A stretch of 64,000 bases of DNA, from assembly GCF_004348685.1 (NCBI RefSeq), contig NZ_SMKO01000021.1:1-64000 (forward strand). The letters run 5' to 3'. The notes below the pieces were generated by a model that did not search any database, was not told the DNA's origin, and worked only from the letters and a program-made list of their open reading frames with translations. The number at the start of each line of letters is the position of its first letter. Position 1 is the first letter of the stretch. The DNA is from Nonomuraea deserti. GTDB lineage: Bacteria > Actinomycetota > Actinomycetes > Streptosporangiales > Streptosporangiaceae. The position numbers were made by a program, and so were the translations under genes. Positions 37,881 through 48,053 of the stretch are shown here, one piece after another.

Positions 37881-39318
37881 GGTCGGGTCGGTCTCCCCGG
37901 TCGGTGTGGTCTGTGGGGCCGCACCATTTCACCAGAGCCTGCCGGATGCCGTCGCGGTCTCCGGCCCAGGCCACGTATCCGTCGGGGCGGATCAGCGCCG
38001 CCCCCGGCCGCAGACCACCGAGCGGGCGCACCGGCCGGACCCGGTCGGCCCACGGCCGCGCGGCGGTGGTGCCGCCGGAGGTCAGCAGGACGAACCGGCC
38101 CTCCCGAAGGACCTCGTAGAGGCGCCCGCCGGTGGTCGGCCCGTCGGGCGCGCGGCGGCCGGCCAGCGGGTGGGCACCCGCGTCGCCGGGAGGGTAGGCG
38201 ATCTCCAGCCCGGACATCAGCCCCAGGATGCGGCGGCGGCCGGGGCCGGTGTGCAGCAGGGCGGCCATGACGTGCCGGCTCGTCCGCAGCCGGAGCCGCG
38301 AGCCGGTCAGGACCAGCCGGGTGAGATGGTCGGTCAGCGCCAGCACGGCGGCGCCCACCGGATGCCGCTCGGCGTGGTAGGTGTCGAGCAGCCAGGGCGG
38401 AGCCCATCCGCGCAGGTCGGCGGCGAGCTTCCAGCCGAGGTTGACGGCGTCCTGGATGCCGGTGTTCATGCCCTGGCCGCCGATGGGGGAGTTCACGTGC
38501 GCGGCGTCGCCGGCCAGGAACACCCGTCCCGACCGGTAGGCGCGGGCCTGGCGGCGCTCGGCGGCGAAGCGGGAGAACCAGCGCGGCTCGCTCATCCGGT
38601 AGTCGGTGCCGGCGATGTCCTCGAACGCGTGGCGGATCTGCCCGAAGGCCGGCTCCCGGCCCGGGTCGTCCCCGCCCAGCAGCCACGCGCCGACCCGGAA
38701 CCAGCCGTCGCCGAACGGGATGGCCACGACCGCGCCCGCCGCGCCGACCTGGGTGATGGGCGGCAGGTGAGGTCCGGGGATGCGGACGTCGGCCAGCAGC
38801 ATGGGCAGGCTGTAGGTCTCGCCCGCGAAGCCCACGTCCAGCAGCTCGCGGACGGTGCTGTGGGCGCCGTCGGCGCCGATGACGTACCGGGCCGGCACCT
38901 CGGTGCCGTCCTCCAGCGCGAGCCGTACGGACCCGGCGTCCTGGGAGAGGCCGACGACGCCGGCGTTCCTGACGATCTCCACGCCGAGCTCGGCGGCGCG
39001 CTCGCGCAGCACCTCCTCGGTGCCGCTCTGCGGCACGATCAGCAACATCGGGTAGCGCGTGGCGAGCCGCTCGAAGTCGACCCGGGAGGCGTAGGCGGGG
39101 TGCACCGTGCCGAGCGGGTTTCCCCGCGCGACCAGCTCGTCTCCCAGGCCCCGGGCGTCGAGCAGTTCCAGGGCCCGGGCGTGCAGGCCGAACGCCCGGG
39201 TGACGCCGGTCCCACCGTTCCGCTTCTCGACGATTCTGCAGCGTACGCCGGCCAGAGCCAGCTCACAGGCGGCCATCAGCCCGGTCGGGCCCGCGCCCAC
39301 GATGACGACGTCGTCCAT
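37867..39318 (-). CDS. FAD-dependent aromatic monooxygenase
   Basis: 483 residues, class A flavoprotein hydroxylase. FAD-binding GAGPTGLMAACELAL at 7-21 and the second signature GRVFLAGDAAHVNSPIGGQGMNTGIQDAVNLGWKL at about 263-297; a C-terminal thioredoxin-like domain follows. Related enzymes hydroxylate phenols, aromatic polyketides or rifamycin/tetracycline-type antibiotics using NAD(P)H and O2. First gene of the unit with TetR, which suggests inducible detoxification. GAGG precedes the ATG. Confidence 0.92.
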   Translation of the reverse strand: MDDVVIVGAGPTGLMAACELALAGVRCRIVEKRNGGTGVTRAFGLHARALELLDARGLGDELVARGNPLGTVHPAYASRVDFERLATRYPMLLIVPQSGTEEVLRERAAELGVEIVRNAGVVGLSQDAGSVRLALEDGTEVPARYVIGADGAHSTVRELLDVGFAGETYSLPMLLADVRIPGPHLPPITQVGAAGAVVAIPFGDGWFRVGAWLLGGDDPGREPAFGQIRHAFEDIAGTDYRMSEPRWFSRFAAERRQARAYRSGRVFLAGDAAHVNSPIGGQGMNTGIQDAVNLGWKLAADLRGWAPPWLLDTYHAERHPVGAAVLALTDHLTRLVLTGSRLRLRTSRHVMAALLHTGPGRRRILGLMSGLEIAYPPGDAGAHPLAGRRAPDGPTTGGRLYEVLREGRFVLLTSGGTTAARPWADRVRPVRPLGGLRPGAALIRPDGYVAWAGDRDGIRQALVKWCGPTDHTDRGDRPDRATP

Positions 39319-39331
39319 GTGGTCCTCGTTT

Positions 39332-39361
39332 CGCTACAAATGTATCGCTACATTTATAGCG
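39332..39361 (-). promoter_or_regulatory. TetR-type operator before monooxygenase operon
   Basis: CGCTACAAATGTA (39332-39344) and TACATTTATAGCG (39349-39361) form an inverted repeat with one mismatch and a four-base centre. On the minus strand it includes TACATT, a possible -10 of the monooxygenase promoter. The divergent LacI gene starts about 80 bases further on. Confidence 0.65.
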
Positions 39362-39442
39362 TATGCGATCGCTGCTGGAATTTAAGTCGCGCATGTCCAG
39401 CTCTGGGCCGGATATGGTGAGTGCCGGATATCGGGAGGGTCG

Positions 39443-40423
39443 ATGCAGGCAAGTCGCAGACGGGCCACGCTGGCCACCGTTGCCGCCGCGGCCGGCGTGT
39501 CGGTGGCCACCGTGTCCAAGGTGCTCAACGACCGCAGCGACGTCGCACCCGCCACCCGGGCCTTGGTGCGGTCCCTGCTGCAGGAGCACGGCTACGTCCC
39601 GCCGCGGCGTGGCCGGACCGAACCCGGCACCGTCGAGGTGCAGGTGGACGAGCTCTGCGCGTGCTCGTCCGAGATCATCAAGGGTGTGATGGAGGCGGGC
39701 ACCGCGTCAGGCGTGTCGGTCGTCATCACCCGAAGGGCCACCGGGCCCCTCGACGTGACCGCCGGACGCCGGGCGGTGATCACCCTCTTCGAGGAGCCTG
39801 CCCCGCGGCAGCTCGCCGCGCTCTCACGGGCCGGCCTGCCGGTCGTCGTCATCGACCCGCTCGGCCTCCCCGGCGCCTCGGTGACCAGCGTGGGCCCCAC
39901 GAACTTCGCCGGCGGCCTGTCCGCCACCCAGCACCTGCTGGCCCTCGGCCACCGCCGCATCGCCTACCTCGGCGGCCCCGCCACCGCGGCCTCCAACCAG
40001 GCCCGCATGTACGGCTACCGCGCCGCCATGGAGGCCGCGGACGTGCCCGTCCTGCCGGGATACGTGGTCACGCCCGGCTACTGCTATCCCGACGGGGTGC
40101 GGGGAGGCGCCGCCCTGCTCGACCTGTCCCCCGCGCCGACGGCCGTCTTCGTGGCCTCCGACGAGGCCGCCTTCGGCGCGATCCATGCCGCCAGGGCCCG
40201 TGGCCTGCGCGTCCCCGAAGATCTCAGCGTCGTCGGCTTCGACGACACGGACGTCGCCTACATGTCCTCGCCGCGGCTGACCACCGTACGCCAGCCGCTG
40301 CGCGAGATGGGGGCGGTCGCCCTGCGCACGGCCCTGCGGCTGGCCGCCGGCGAGGAGATCGAGTCCCGTCACGTCGAGCTCGCCACCGAACTGGTCGTAC
40401 GCGAGTCGAGCCTGGCCGCCTGA
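39443..40423 (+). CDS. LacI family regulator
   Basis: 326 residues. The LacI headpiece and hinge are complete ([37 protein letters not shown]). The periplasmic-binding-protein-like domain has LVVRES at the end and [29 protein letters not shown] lies a few bases before the ATG. No sugar gene is adjacent, so its targets are elsewhere or it acts on itself. A 10-bp hairpin follows the stop. Confidence 0.92.
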   Translation: MQASRRRATLATVAAAAGVSVATVSKVLNDRSDVAPATRALVRSLLQEHGYVPPRRGRTEPGTVEVQVDELCACSSEIIKGVMEAGTASGVSVVITRRATGPLDVTAGRRAVITLFEEPAPRQLAALSRAGLPVVVIDPLGLPGASVTSVGPTNFAGGLSATQHLLALGHRRIAYLGGPATAASNQARMYGYRAAMEAADVPVLPGYVVTPGYCYPDGVRGGAALLDLSPAPTAVFVASDEAAFGAIHAARARGLRVPEDLSVVGFDDTDVAYMSSPRLTTVRQPLREMGAVALRTALRLAAGEEIESRHVELATELVVRESSLAA

Positions 40424-40451
40424 CCGCGGGCCGCACCGATCCGGCCCGCGG
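40424..40451 (+). terminator. Hairpin terminator after lacI-type gene
   Basis: CCGCGGGCCG (40424-40433) and its exact complement (40442-40451) flank an eight-base loop directly after the stop codon. It is also positioned to end the convergent CoxS transcript. Confidence 0.65.
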
Positions 40452-40555
40452 ACCGCCTCCCCGACCGGCGGTACACCGTGAGACGGAACGGGATCGGGAG
40501 AGCGTGAAGAAGCAGGTGAGCGGCTCAGAGGAGTCGACGGCATGGTCAACCGGGG

Positions 40556-41050
40556 TCACGACCGGCTGCCGGGGGCGACGTCCCCGCGCATCCGCCGCGC
40601 CGCGCGGGCCGCGGCGCGGCGGATGCCCGCGTACCCGGTGCAGCGGCAGAGGTTGGAGGCGAGGACCTCGTCCATCCGCCGCTCGTCGTGGTCCAGGTCC
40701 GGCTCCTCGGCGAGCGCGCCGGCGAGCAGCATGAGGAACCCGGGCGTGCAGAACCCGCACTGCAGGGCGTGCTCGGCGGCGAACGCCTCCTGCAGCGGGT
40801 GCGGCCCGCCGTCGCCCGCGAGCCCCTCGACCGTACGGACGTCGGCGCCGTCCGCCTGGACGGCCAGGACGAGGCAGGAGCGGATGGCGGTGCCGTCGAC
40901 CAGTACGGTGCACGAGCCGCAGACCCCGTGCTCGCATCCCAGCGTCGTGCCGGTCAGCTTGAGCCCGTCGCGCAGCGCGTCGGCGAGGCTGGTGCGCGGC
41001 TCGACGTCGAGCCGGTGGGTGCTGCCGTTGACGGTGAGCTCGACGTTCAT
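40556..41050 (-). CDS. coxS: 2Fe-2S subunit of molybdenum hydroxylase (CoxS type)
   Basis: 164 residues. The plant-type cluster ligands are Cys39, Cys44, Cys47 and Cys59 (CEHGVCGSC), and the second, hydroxylase-type cluster uses Cys98, Cys101, Cys135 and Cys137 (QCGFC, CRC). It passes electrons from the molybdopterin site to FAD. ATG at 41050 overlaps the FAD-subunit stop by four bases. The large subunit is on the other strand, unusual for the family. Confidence 0.9.
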   Translation of the reverse strand: MNVELTVNGSTHRLDVEPRTSLADALRDGLKLTGTTLGCEHGVCGSCTVLVDGTAIRSCLVLAVQADGADVRTVEGLAGDGGPHPLQEAFAAEHALQCGFCTPGFLMLLAGALAEEPDLDHDERRMDEVLASNLCRCTGYAGIRRAAARAARRMRGDVAPGSRS

Positions 41051-41916
41051 GGTGTTCCCGCGTTCTCGACGGCTCGGGCGAGGCAGCGCCGCACCAGGGT
41101 GGCCAGCGCGTGCCTGCGGTAGGCGGCCGGCGCGTGCGGCTCGTCGGCCGGGTCGGCCTCGGCGGCGGCTCGGGCCGCGGCCTGCGCGCGCAGGTCCGGC
41201 TCCGGCCGCTCCCCCATCATCAGGTGCTCGGCCTCGACGGCGCGCAAGGGGATGTCGGCGGCGTTGGCGAGCCCGATACGGATCCACGCCACGCGGCCCT
41301 CGGACACGCGCAGCATGACCAGGGCGGCGGCGAGCGCGAAGCTGCCGTGGGTGCGGCGGTGCTCCGCGAACGCCACGACGGCCCCCGCGGGCGGGCGCGG
41401 CAGCCGCACGCCGGTGACGAGTTCCTCCGGCAGGCAGGCGGTGGTGAAGGCGCCGCGGAACCACGAGCCGGCGGGCACCGTACGCCGGCCGGACGGGCCG
41501 TCCAGCTCGATCCCGGCGTCGAGCGCCATGGCCAGCGCGCACCACTCCGACGCCGGATGCGCCCAGGCCAGGCTCCCGGCGAAGGTGCCGCGCGCGCGGA
41601 TGGGCGGGTGGGCGACGTACGGCGCGACCTGGCGGAACAGCTCGGCGAGCGGGTCGCCGAACCGGGCGTGCTCCAGCTGGGCGTGCCGGACCAGCGCGCC
41701 GATGTGCACGGAGCCGTCCTCGACCGCGATGTCCGACAGCCCGGGGATGCGGTTGACGTCGACCACGAGGGCCGGGCGCTCGGTCCGGTAACGCAGCTCG
41801 ATGAGCAGGCTCTGACCGCCGGCGAGCACCCGGCTCTCCGGCCCTCGCTCGGCCAGCACGGCCACCGCCTCCGGCACGGAAGCGGGCGCTACGTAGTCGA
41901 ATTGTGGCGGTTTCAT
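41047..41916 (-). CDS. coxM: FAD-binding subunit of molybdenum hydroxylase (CoxM type)
   Basis: 289 residues. FAD-binding AGGQSLL and the TFAGSLAWAHPASEW loop (canonical TIGGxxAxA/GSLA) mark the CoxM/xanthine dehydrogenase FAD family. I start at ATG 41916 (MKPPQFDYVAPASVPEA) because this is how CoxM proteins begin; upstream ATGs at 41925 and 41934 are possible. Forms a two-gene unit with coxS, divergent from coxL with about 59 bases between the starts. Confidence 0.88.
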   Translation of the reverse strand: MKPPQFDYVAPASVPEAVAVLAERGPESRVLAGGQSLLIELRYRTERPALVVDVNRIPGLSDIAVEDGSVHIGALVRHAQLEHARFGDPLAELFRQVAPYVAHPPIRARGTFAGSLAWAHPASEWCALAMALDAGIELDGPSGRRTVPAGSWFRGAFTTACLPEELVTGVRLPRPPAGAVVAFAEHRRTHGSFALAAALVMLRVSEGRVAWIRIGLANAADIPLRAVEAEHLMMGERPEPDLRAQAAARAAAEADPADEPHAPAAYRRHALATLVRRCLARAVENAGTP

Positions 41917-41975
41917 GTCCCTCATCCCGGGCATCCGATATCCACGTTGGTACCGAAGGCGGGGGTGTCCAAACA

Positions 41976-44264
41976 TTGCGGTACATCGGGATGCCGCTCG
42001 CGCGGCGCGAGGACCCCGACCTGCTCGCCGGGCGGGCCCGCAGGGTCGCCGACCTCGATCTGCCCGGCACCCTGGAACTCGCCTTCACCCGCAGCCCGGT
42101 GCCGCACGCGCTGATCCGCGGCGTCGACGTCGCCGCCGCGCTCAAGGAGGAAGGGGTGGCCGGCGCGTGGTCCGCCGCCGAGCTCCCCTACCTCGCCGCC
42201 CGTGGCCTGCCCGGTGCGGAGGACGCGCCCCCGTGGCCGCTGCTCGCCACCGGGCGCGTCCGCTACCCGGGCGAGGCGCTGGCCGTGACCGCCGCGGACA
42301 CCCGCGCCCGCGCCGAGGACGCAGCGGAGACCGTCCGGCTGGACCTTGAACCGCTGCCCGCCGTCTGCGACCCGATGACCGCCCAGGAGGCACCCCCGCT
42401 GTTCGACGATCGCGGCAACGTGGTCGCCGAGCGCACCTTCGGCGAGCCGGCCGGCGACGTGTTCGCCACCGCGCCCGTGGTCGTCGAGGCCGCCTACCGC
42501 GAGCAGCTCCTGCTGCCCACGTCCCTGGAGCCGAGGGCCGTCCTGGCCGACCCCGGCGACGGCGGCGGCCTGACCGTGTGGGCCTCCCACCAGGCCCAGC
42601 ACCGCCTGCGCGACTCCCTCGCCGAGGCGCTCGGCCTCGACAGGGAACGTATCCGGGTCATCGTCCCGGCCACCGGCGGCGCGTTCGGCGCCAAGAGCCA
42701 GACCTACCCCGAGTACGTGGTCGCCGCCCTGCTCGCGATCCACCTCGGCAGGCCCGTGCGCTGGTGCGAGGACCGCGCCGAGGCCATGCTGGCCGGCCCG
42801 CGCGGCCGCGGCCAGAACCAGCGCGTACGGCTGGCGGCCGACGACGACGGCACCTTCCTCGCGTACGAGCTGCTGGTCGACGCCGGCGTCGGCGGCTACC
42901 CGCACACCGGAGCCTTCGTCCCCATGATGACCGGGGCGATGAGCACCGGTGCCTACCGCACGCCGCGGGTGCACACCCGGATCCGGTGCGTGCTCACCAC
43001 CTCCGCCCCGACCGCGTCGTACCGCGGCGCAGGCCGCCCGGAAGCCGCGTACGCGCTCGAACGCACCGTGGACCGGCTCGCCCGGCGGCTCGGCACGGAC
43101 CCCGCCGAGCTGCGCCGCCGCAACTTCATCCGCCCCGGCCAGTTCCCCTACCTCACGCCGACGGGGCGCGCTTACGACTCCGGCGACTACGCCGCCACGC
43201 TGGACCAGGCGCTGGCGGCCGCCGGCTACGACGACATCCGCGCCGAGCAGGCCCGGCGCCGCCAGGAGGGCGGGCCGCCGATCGGCGTGGGCATCGCCAC
43301 GTACGTCGAGCGCTCGGGAGGGCCTCCGGACAGCGACGAGTTCGGCAGCGTGGAGGCCTGCGCGGACGGCACGTTCATCGCCCGCGTCGGATCCACGTCC
43401 ACCGGGCAGGGCCACCTGACGGCGTTCGCGCAGGTCGTGGCCTCGGTGCTGGACGTGGACGTCGGCCTGGTCCGGGTCGTCGAAGGCGACACCGGCGAGA
43501 TCCCCTACGGGTTCGCCACCTTCGGCAGCCGTTCCATGCAGGTGGGCGGGGCGGCGCTGTGGCGAGCCGCCGAGTCGCTGGTCGCCGCCGCGCGCCGCCG
43601 GTGCGCCGGCCTGCTCGGCCTGCAGGAGGACGACGTCTCCTACGCCGGGGGCCGGCTGCTGGCCGGCGCCTCGGAGCCTCCGTGCCCGCGAGCAGGGGAC
43701 GCCCCGGGCGCCGGTCTCGACACGGGCCCGATCACCGGCCTGACCCTGGGCGAGCTGGTCGCCCGCACCGGCCCGCTGCGCGCCGACGAGATCCTCGCCC
43801 CGCCGCAGGCCTTCCCGTACGGCGCGCACGTGGCCGTCGTGGAGATCGACCCGGATCTCGGCACGGTCCACGTGCTGCGACTGGTCGCCGCGGACGACTA
43901 CGGGGTGGTCGTCAATCCCATGATCGTCGACGGCCAGGGCCAGGGCTCGATCGCCCAGGGTCTCGGGCAGGTCCTCTACGAGCAGGCGGTCATCGACGCC
44001 GACGGCATGCCGTACGCGCGCACCCTGCTGGACTATCTCCTGCCCACCGCCGCCGACATGCCGCCGGTCACCCTGCTGGAGACCGTGACGCCCAACCCCA
44101 ACACGCCGCTGGGCGCCAAGGGCGCGGGCGAGGCCGGCTGCATCGGCATCCCGCCCGCCGTGGTCAACGCCGTGTGCGACGCCCTCGACGTCGACCACAT
44201 CGACATGCCGCTGACGCCCGCCGCGGTATGGGCGGCGGCTGCCCGGCACGGCTCGCGCGCGTGA
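41976..44264 (+). CDS. coxL: Molybdopterin-binding subunit, CO dehydrogenase/xanthine oxidase family
   Basis: 762 residues. MGxP-type N-terminus [20 protein letters not shown], aldehyde oxidase-like domains, the active-site loop SYRGAGR near residue 350 (form II type, not the AYxCSFR of true CO dehydrogenase) and the catalytic Glu region [17 protein letters not shown] near the end. So it is more likely a hydroxylase for an N-heterocycle or aldehyde than a CO dehydrogenase. TTG 41976 fits the family start; ATG 41991 is an alternative. Needs molybdenum-cytosine-dinucleotide or related cofactor genes, not seen nearby. Confidence 0.9.
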   Translation: MRYIGMPLARREDPDLLAGRARRVADLDLPGTLELAFTRSPVPHALIRGVDVAAALKEEGVAGAWSAAELPYLAARGLPGAEDAPPWPLLATGRVRYPGEALAVTAADTRARAEDAAETVRLDLEPLPAVCDPMTAQEAPPLFDDRGNVVAERTFGEPAGDVFATAPVVVEAAYREQLLLPTSLEPRAVLADPGDGGGLTVWASHQAQHRLRDSLAEALGLDRERIRVIVPATGGAFGAKSQTYPEYVVAALLAIHLGRPVRWCEDRAEAMLAGPRGRGQNQRVRLAADDDGTFLAYELLVDAGVGGYPHTGAFVPMMTGAMSTGAYRTPRVHTRIRCVLTTSAPTASYRGAGRPEAAYALERTVDRLARRLGTDPAELRRRNFIRPGQFPYLTPTGRAYDSGDYAATLDQALAAAGYDDIRAEQARRRQEGGPPIGVGIATYVERSGGPPDSDEFGSVEACADGTFIARVGSTSTGQGHLTAFAQVVASVLDVDVGLVRVVEGDTGEIPYGFATFGSRSMQVGGAALWRAAESLVAAARRRCAGLLGLQEDDVSYAGGRLLAGASEPPCPRAGDAPGAGLDTGPITGLTLGELVARTGPLRADEILAPPQAFPYGAHVAVVEIDPDLGTVHVLRLVAADDYGVVVNPMIVDGQGQGSIAQGLGQVLYEQAVIDADGMPYARTLLDYLLPTAADMPPVTLLETVTPNPNTPLGAKGAGEAGCIGIPPAVVNAVCDALDVDHIDMPLTPAAVWAAAARHGSRA

Positions 44265-44325
44265 CCCTGCCTCCGCATGACGAGGGCGCGGCGGGGAACG
44301 GGGCAACCGTGGGAGGGAGTGTCGG

Positions 44326-45804
44326 ATGGTGAAGTGCCTGGTCACGGGGGCGACCGGCTACATCGGGGGACGGCTGGTCCCCGAGCTGCTGGCCGCCGGT
44401 CACGACGTCCGGTGCATGGTGCGCTCGGCGGCCAGGCTGCGCGACCTGCCGTGGGCGGGCCGGACCGAGGTCGCCGAGGCGGACGCCACCGATCCCGAGC
44501 AGACGTACCGGGCACTGCGCGGCATCGAGGTCGCCTACTACCTGATCCACGCGATGGGCACGTCCGGCCGGTTCGCCGATCAGGACCGCCTGGCCGCGCG
44601 CACGTTCGCGGCGGCGGCCGAGCGGGCGGGCGTGCGGCGCGTCGTCTACCTCGGCGGGCTGGCCGCCGACGAGCGGCTCTCCCCGCACATGAGCTCCCGC
44701 ACGGAGGTGGGCGAGATCTTCCTGCGGTCGGGCGTGCCCGCGGTGGTGCTGCGCGCCGCCGTGATCATCGGCTCGGGCTCGGCGTCGTTCGAGATGCTGC
44801 GCCACCTCACCGAACGGTTGCCCGTCATGACGACGCCGCGCTGGGTGCGCACGGCCACGCAGCCCATCGCCATCCGTGACGTGCTGCACTACCTCGTGGC
44901 CTGGGCGGCCGCGCCCGGCGAGGTGAACCGGAGCTTCGACATCGGCGGCCCCGACGTGCTCACCTACGCCGACATGATGCACGGGTACGCGTCCGTGGCC
45001 GGGCTGCCGTCCCGGGTGATCGTGCCGGTGCCGGTGCTCACCCCGAAGCTGTCCAGCCACTGGGTCGGCCTGGTCACGCCGGTGCCCGCGGGCATCGCGC
45101 GCCCGCTGGTCGAGTCCGTACGCACCGAGGCCGTCTGCCACGAGCACGACATCGCCCGTCACGTACCCGACCCCGAGGGCGGGCTGACCGGGTTCCGGCA
45201 GGCCGTCTCCCTGGCGCTGCAGAAGATCAAAGAGGCCGACGTGGCCACCCGCTGGTCGTCGGCGTCCACGCCCGGCGCGCCGAGCGACCCCCTGCCCACA
45301 GACCCCGGCTGGACCGGCGGCAGCCTCTACATCGACCGCCGCGACAGCCAGGTGAACGCCGGCCCGGAGGCCCTGTGGCGGGTCATCGAGGCCGTCGGCG
45401 GCCAGAACGGCTGGTACTCCCTGCCCGTCGCGTGGCAGCTGCGGGGCCTGCTCGACCGGCTGTTCGGCGGTGTGGGGCTGCGGCGCGGGCGGCGCGACCC
45501 CGCCCGGCTGCGGGTGGGCGACGCGGTCGACTTCTGGCGGGTGGAGGAGGTGCTGCCCGGCCGGCTGCTGCGCCTGCGCGCCGAGATGCGCCTGCCCGGC
45601 CTGGCGTGGCTGGAACTCGGCGTCCGCGAGGAGGGCGGCCGCACCTACTACACCCAGCGGGCGATCTTCCATCCGCGCGGGCTGCTCGGGCACCTGTACT
45701 GGTGGGGGATCTCGCCGTTCCACGGGTTGATCTTCGGGCGGATCCCGGTGAACATCGCCGCCGCGGCGGCCCGGGCGGAACGGCGGGCTTCGACCCCCGC
45801 GTGA
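44326..45804 (+). CDS. NAD(P)-binding SDR fused to DUF2867
   Basis: 492 residues. The N-terminal atypical SDR domain has [17 protein letters not shown] and YYLIHAMG; residues 300-490 are the DUF2867 domain, a SRPBCC-like fold ending in [20 protein letters not shown]. Members are widespread in actinomycetes and their substrate is unknown. Lies 61 bases after the molybdenum hydroxylase large subunit, possibly in the same transcript. Confidence 0.9.
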   Translation: MVKCLVTGATGYIGGRLVPELLAAGHDVRCMVRSAARLRDLPWAGRTEVAEADATDPEQTYRALRGIEVAYYLIHAMGTSGRFADQDRLAARTFAAAAERAGVRRVVYLGGLAADERLSPHMSSRTEVGEIFLRSGVPAVVLRAAVIIGSGSASFEMLRHLTERLPVMTTPRWVRTATQPIAIRDVLHYLVAWAAAPGEVNRSFDIGGPDVLTYADMMHGYASVAGLPSRVIVPVPVLTPKLSSHWVGLVTPVPAGIARPLVESVRTEAVCHEHDIARHVPDPEGGLTGFRQAVSLALQKIKEADVATRWSSASTPGAPSDPLPTDPGWTGGSLYIDRRDSQVNAGPEALWRVIEAVGGQNGWYSLPVAWQLRGLLDRLFGGVGLRRGRRDPARLRVGDAVDFWRVEEVLPGRLLRLRAEMRLPGLAWLELGVREEGGRTYYTQRAIFHPRGLLGHLYWWGISPFHGLIFGRIPVNIAAAAARAERRASTPA

Positions 45805-45831
45805 GGTCTTCCCAACCGGGCTCGGCGGGCT

Positions 45832-45853
45832 GTTCGCCGCACGCGCGGCGAAC
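45832..45853. terminator. Hairpin between convergent SDR and doxX genes
   Basis: GTTCGCCGC-ACGC-GCGGCGAAC is a perfect nine-bp stem with a four-base loop in the convergent gap, serving both strands. No U-tract. Confidence 0.55.
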
Positions 45854-45868
45854 CGTTCACCCCGCCCG

Positions 45869-46219
45869 TCAGCGCGCGAGGGCGAGGCCGAGCGAGGCGA
45901 CGGCCAGCGCCAGGAAGCCGCCGGGGATCACGATGCTGGCGTACACGCGGGCGCGTACGTGCGCGACGACGGCGCCCACGAAGAACAGCACGAGCCCGGC
46001 GGCGGCCGCGATGCCGGCGAACGGGACGCCCAGCAGCCCGAGCAGCAGCCCCGCGGCTCCGGCGGCCTTGAGCGCGCCGAGCAGCGGCAGCCATGACTGC
46101 GAAATGCCCAGTCCGGCCGAATTGGCGAGGACGAATCCGGCCTTCATGAAGTCCGCTGTCGCCGCCCATGCGTTGACGGCGATCGTGAGGACGGTGACGA
46201 GGGCGTAGGCGATGAACAC
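45869..46219 (-). CDS. DoxX family membrane protein
   Basis: 116 residues and four membrane helices with the DoxX features (AATADFMKAGFV, LPLLGALKAAGAAGLLLGLLGVP). The family functions in redox or membrane homeostasis; details unknown. Divergent from a LysR regulator with a short A+T-rich control region, so probably its target. Confidence 0.85.
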   Translation of the reverse strand: MFIAYALVTVLTIAVNAWAATADFMKAGFVLANSAGLGISQSWLPLLGALKAAGAAGLLLGLLGVPFAGIAAAAGLVLFFVGAVVAHVRARVYASIVIPGGFLALAVASLGLALAR

Positions 46220-46318
46220 GTGGATCTCTCCACTTCAGCGAACAGGTCAGTACGTGCGCTTCCCACCCTGCCCAGGCCCGTTTCTGCCGTCTAATACCTG
46301 TATCTATAACCTGATGGC

Positions 46319-47209
46319 ATGGATGTGGACACGCGGCTCCTGCGCTACTTCACCGCGGTGGCCGAGGAAGGGACCCTCACCCGCGCCGCGGAACGGCTCT
46401 TCGTGTCGCAGCCCGCCCTGACCAAGCAGATCAAGCAGCTCGAAGCGCAGCTCGGGGTGCGGTTGTTCACGCGCTCGAAGGCCGGCATGGCCCTCACCGG
46501 CCCGGGCAGGACCCTGGCGGAACGGGTGCCGGCGCTGCTGTCCGGCTGGGACCGTGCGCTGCGGGACACCCGCAGCGCGTCCGCCCAGGCGGCCCGCGTG
46601 CTGCGGGTCGGCTTTCTGGCCAGCGCCGCCAACGAGGCCACCCAGGACATCATCGCGGACTTCGCCCGCCGCCGGCCGGGCTGGCGCGTCGAGATGCGGC
46701 AGGCGGCCTGGTCCAACCCGTCGGCCGGGCTCGCGGACGGCGACGTCGACGCCGCCCTGCTGCGGCTGCCGTTCCCCGGCCAGGACAGCCTGCGCGTGGA
46801 GGTGCTGTTCACCGAGCCGCGCTGGGTGGCGCTGCCGTCAAGCCACCCGCTGGCGGCCTGCGAACGGATCCCCTTCCGCGACCTGTGGGACGAGCCGTTC
46901 GTCGCGGCGCCGGCGGCGACAGGACAGTGGCGGGACCACTGGCTGGCCGCCGGCGAACGCGAGGGCCGTCCGGTCCGCATCGGGGCCGTCACCGACCAGC
47001 CGGACGAGTGGCTCAACGCGATCGCCAGCGGATACGGCATCGCCCTCGCCCCCGCGTCCTCCGCCCGCTTCTACGCCCGGCCCGGCGTCACCTACCGTCC
47101 CGTCACCGGCGTCAGCCCCACCCGGGTCGGCGTCGCCTGGTCCCCCGCCGACGACGCCGACCCCGTGATCCAGGACTTCGTACGCTGCTGCCTGGCGACC
47201 AGGCCATGA
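46319..47209 (+). CDS. LysR family regulator of doxX
   Basis: 296 residues. Winged helix at the N-terminus (DTRLLRYFTAVAEEGTLTRA, SQPALTKQIKQLEAQLGVRL) and a LysR substrate domain. The A+T-rich stretch at 46290-46312, with ATAC-CT-GTAT and TATAAC, holds the likely operator and a -10 eight bases before the ATG, possibly leaderless. Divergent doxX is the presumed target. Confidence 0.9.
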   Translation: MDVDTRLLRYFTAVAEEGTLTRAAERLFVSQPALTKQIKQLEAQLGVRLFTRSKAGMALTGPGRTLAERVPALLSGWDRALRDTRSASAQAARVLRVGFLASAANEATQDIIADFARRRPGWRVEMRQAAWSNPSAGLADGDVDAALLRLPFPGQDSLRVEVLFTEPRWVALPSSHPLAACERIPFRDLWDEPFVAAPAATGQWRDHWLAAGEREGRPVRIGAVTDQPDEWLNAIASGYGIALAPASSARFYARPGVTYRPVTGVSPTRVGVAWSPADDADPVIQDFVRCCLATRP

Positions 47210-47384
47210 CGGTCGCCGCTCCGAACCGACCGTAACGTGTCCGGCGGGCGGGCCCCTGCCGGAAGGCGACCTGAAGCGGATCGTAAGGTGCGCCCCCCAG
47301 GATGAGAGTCACAAGCGGGACGGCGCGCTGAGCGGCTCCCGTCACGATCGGCGGAACGCGTACTGGCAACAGGAGGAACCCGGA

Positions 47385-47936
47385 ATGCGCAAGATCATCA
47401 ACTCGACCTACATCAGCCTCGACGGCGTCATCGAGGACCCGGCGTGGACGATGCCGTACTTCGACGACGAGGCCTCCGCCTTCGCCGGCGAGCAGACGGA
47501 CTCGGCCGACGCGCTGCTGATGGGCCGCCGTACCTACGAGGGTTTCGCCGCCGCCTGGCCCAACCAGGACGAGAGCGACCCGAGCACCGGCGCGGCCTAC
47601 TTCAACAACGTCAAGAAGTACGTCGCCTCCACCACCCTCACCGACCCGGAGTGGAAGAACAGCGAGGTGCTGCAGGGCGACCTCATCGAGGCGGTCACCC
47701 GGCTCAAGGCCCAGGAGGGCAGGAACATCCTCATGTACGGCTACGGCACGGTCACCCACGCCCTGGTCAAGGCGGGCCTGGTCGACGAGGTGCGGTTCTG
47801 GATCACCCCCGTGTTCGTGGGGGGCCCGTCGATCTCGGCGCCGCTGAGCGACGTCCGGACCACGCTGAACCTGGCCGCCACCAAGGTGATGAAGAGCGGC
47901 GTGATCATCGCGACCTACACCTCGGCCACCCAGTAG
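47385..47936 (+). CDS. RibD C-terminal/dihydrofolate-reductase-fold protein
   Basis: 183 residues, similar in layout to the gene at 29939: KIINSTYISLDGVIEDP, DALLMGRRTYEGFAAAWP, VKKYVASTTLTD and the nucleotide-binding GRNILMYGYGTVTHALVKAGLVDEV. AGGAGGAA precedes the ATG. The substrate is unknown. Directly upstream of the DUF1062 leader promoter, whose transcript starts after this gene. Confidence 0.88.
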   Translation: MRKIINSTYISLDGVIEDPAWTMPYFDDEASAFAGEQTDSADALLMGRRTYEGFAAAWPNQDESDPSTGAAYFNNVKKYVASTTLTDPEWKNSEVLQGDLIEAVTRLKAQEGRNILMYGYGTVTHALVKAGLVDEVRFWITPVFVGGPSISAPLSDVRTTLNLAATKVMKSGVIIATYTSATQ

Positions 47937-47948
47937 GGGCACGGCCGG

Positions 47949-47986
47949 AAAACCGGTTGAGTTTTCCTCAGGCGTTCCGGTAGGTT
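47949..47986 (+). promoter_or_regulatory. WhiB7/WblC-like promoter of DUF1062 gene
   Basis: AAAACCGGTTGAGT at 47949-47962 includes the -35 hexamer TTGAGT (47957-47962) preceded by an A+T-rich AAAA-CCGG element, the arrangement described for WhiB7/WblC-dependent promoters. TAGGTT (47981-47986) follows at 18 bases as -10. Transcription would start near 47993, giving a leader of about 184 nt. The motif assignment is from memory of the WhiB7 consensus. Confidence 0.6.
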
Positions 47987-48026
47987 GCCCGCGACCCGTC
48001 GCAGTGAGGACAGAGGACAGAACCGC

Positions 48027-48053
48027 GTGACCCCGCCTGCTCTTCAGACCTGA
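48027..48053 (+). CDS. 8-codon upstream ORF (MTPPALQT) in DUF1062 leader
   Basis: GTG at 48027 with AGAGGA about nine bases upstream opens a frame MTPPALQT followed by TGA. Its last codons and stop lie inside one arm of the leader's long inverted repeat. Short ORFs like this one, followed by pairing elements, allow ribosome-stalling attenuation of antibiotic-responsive genes. Its translation is not proven. Confidence 0.5.
   Translation: MTPPALQT

Noticed and set aside
41922-44345. Open frame of 807 codons opposite coxL
   Set aside because: Antisense shadow; the plus strand has the complete molybdopterin subunit.
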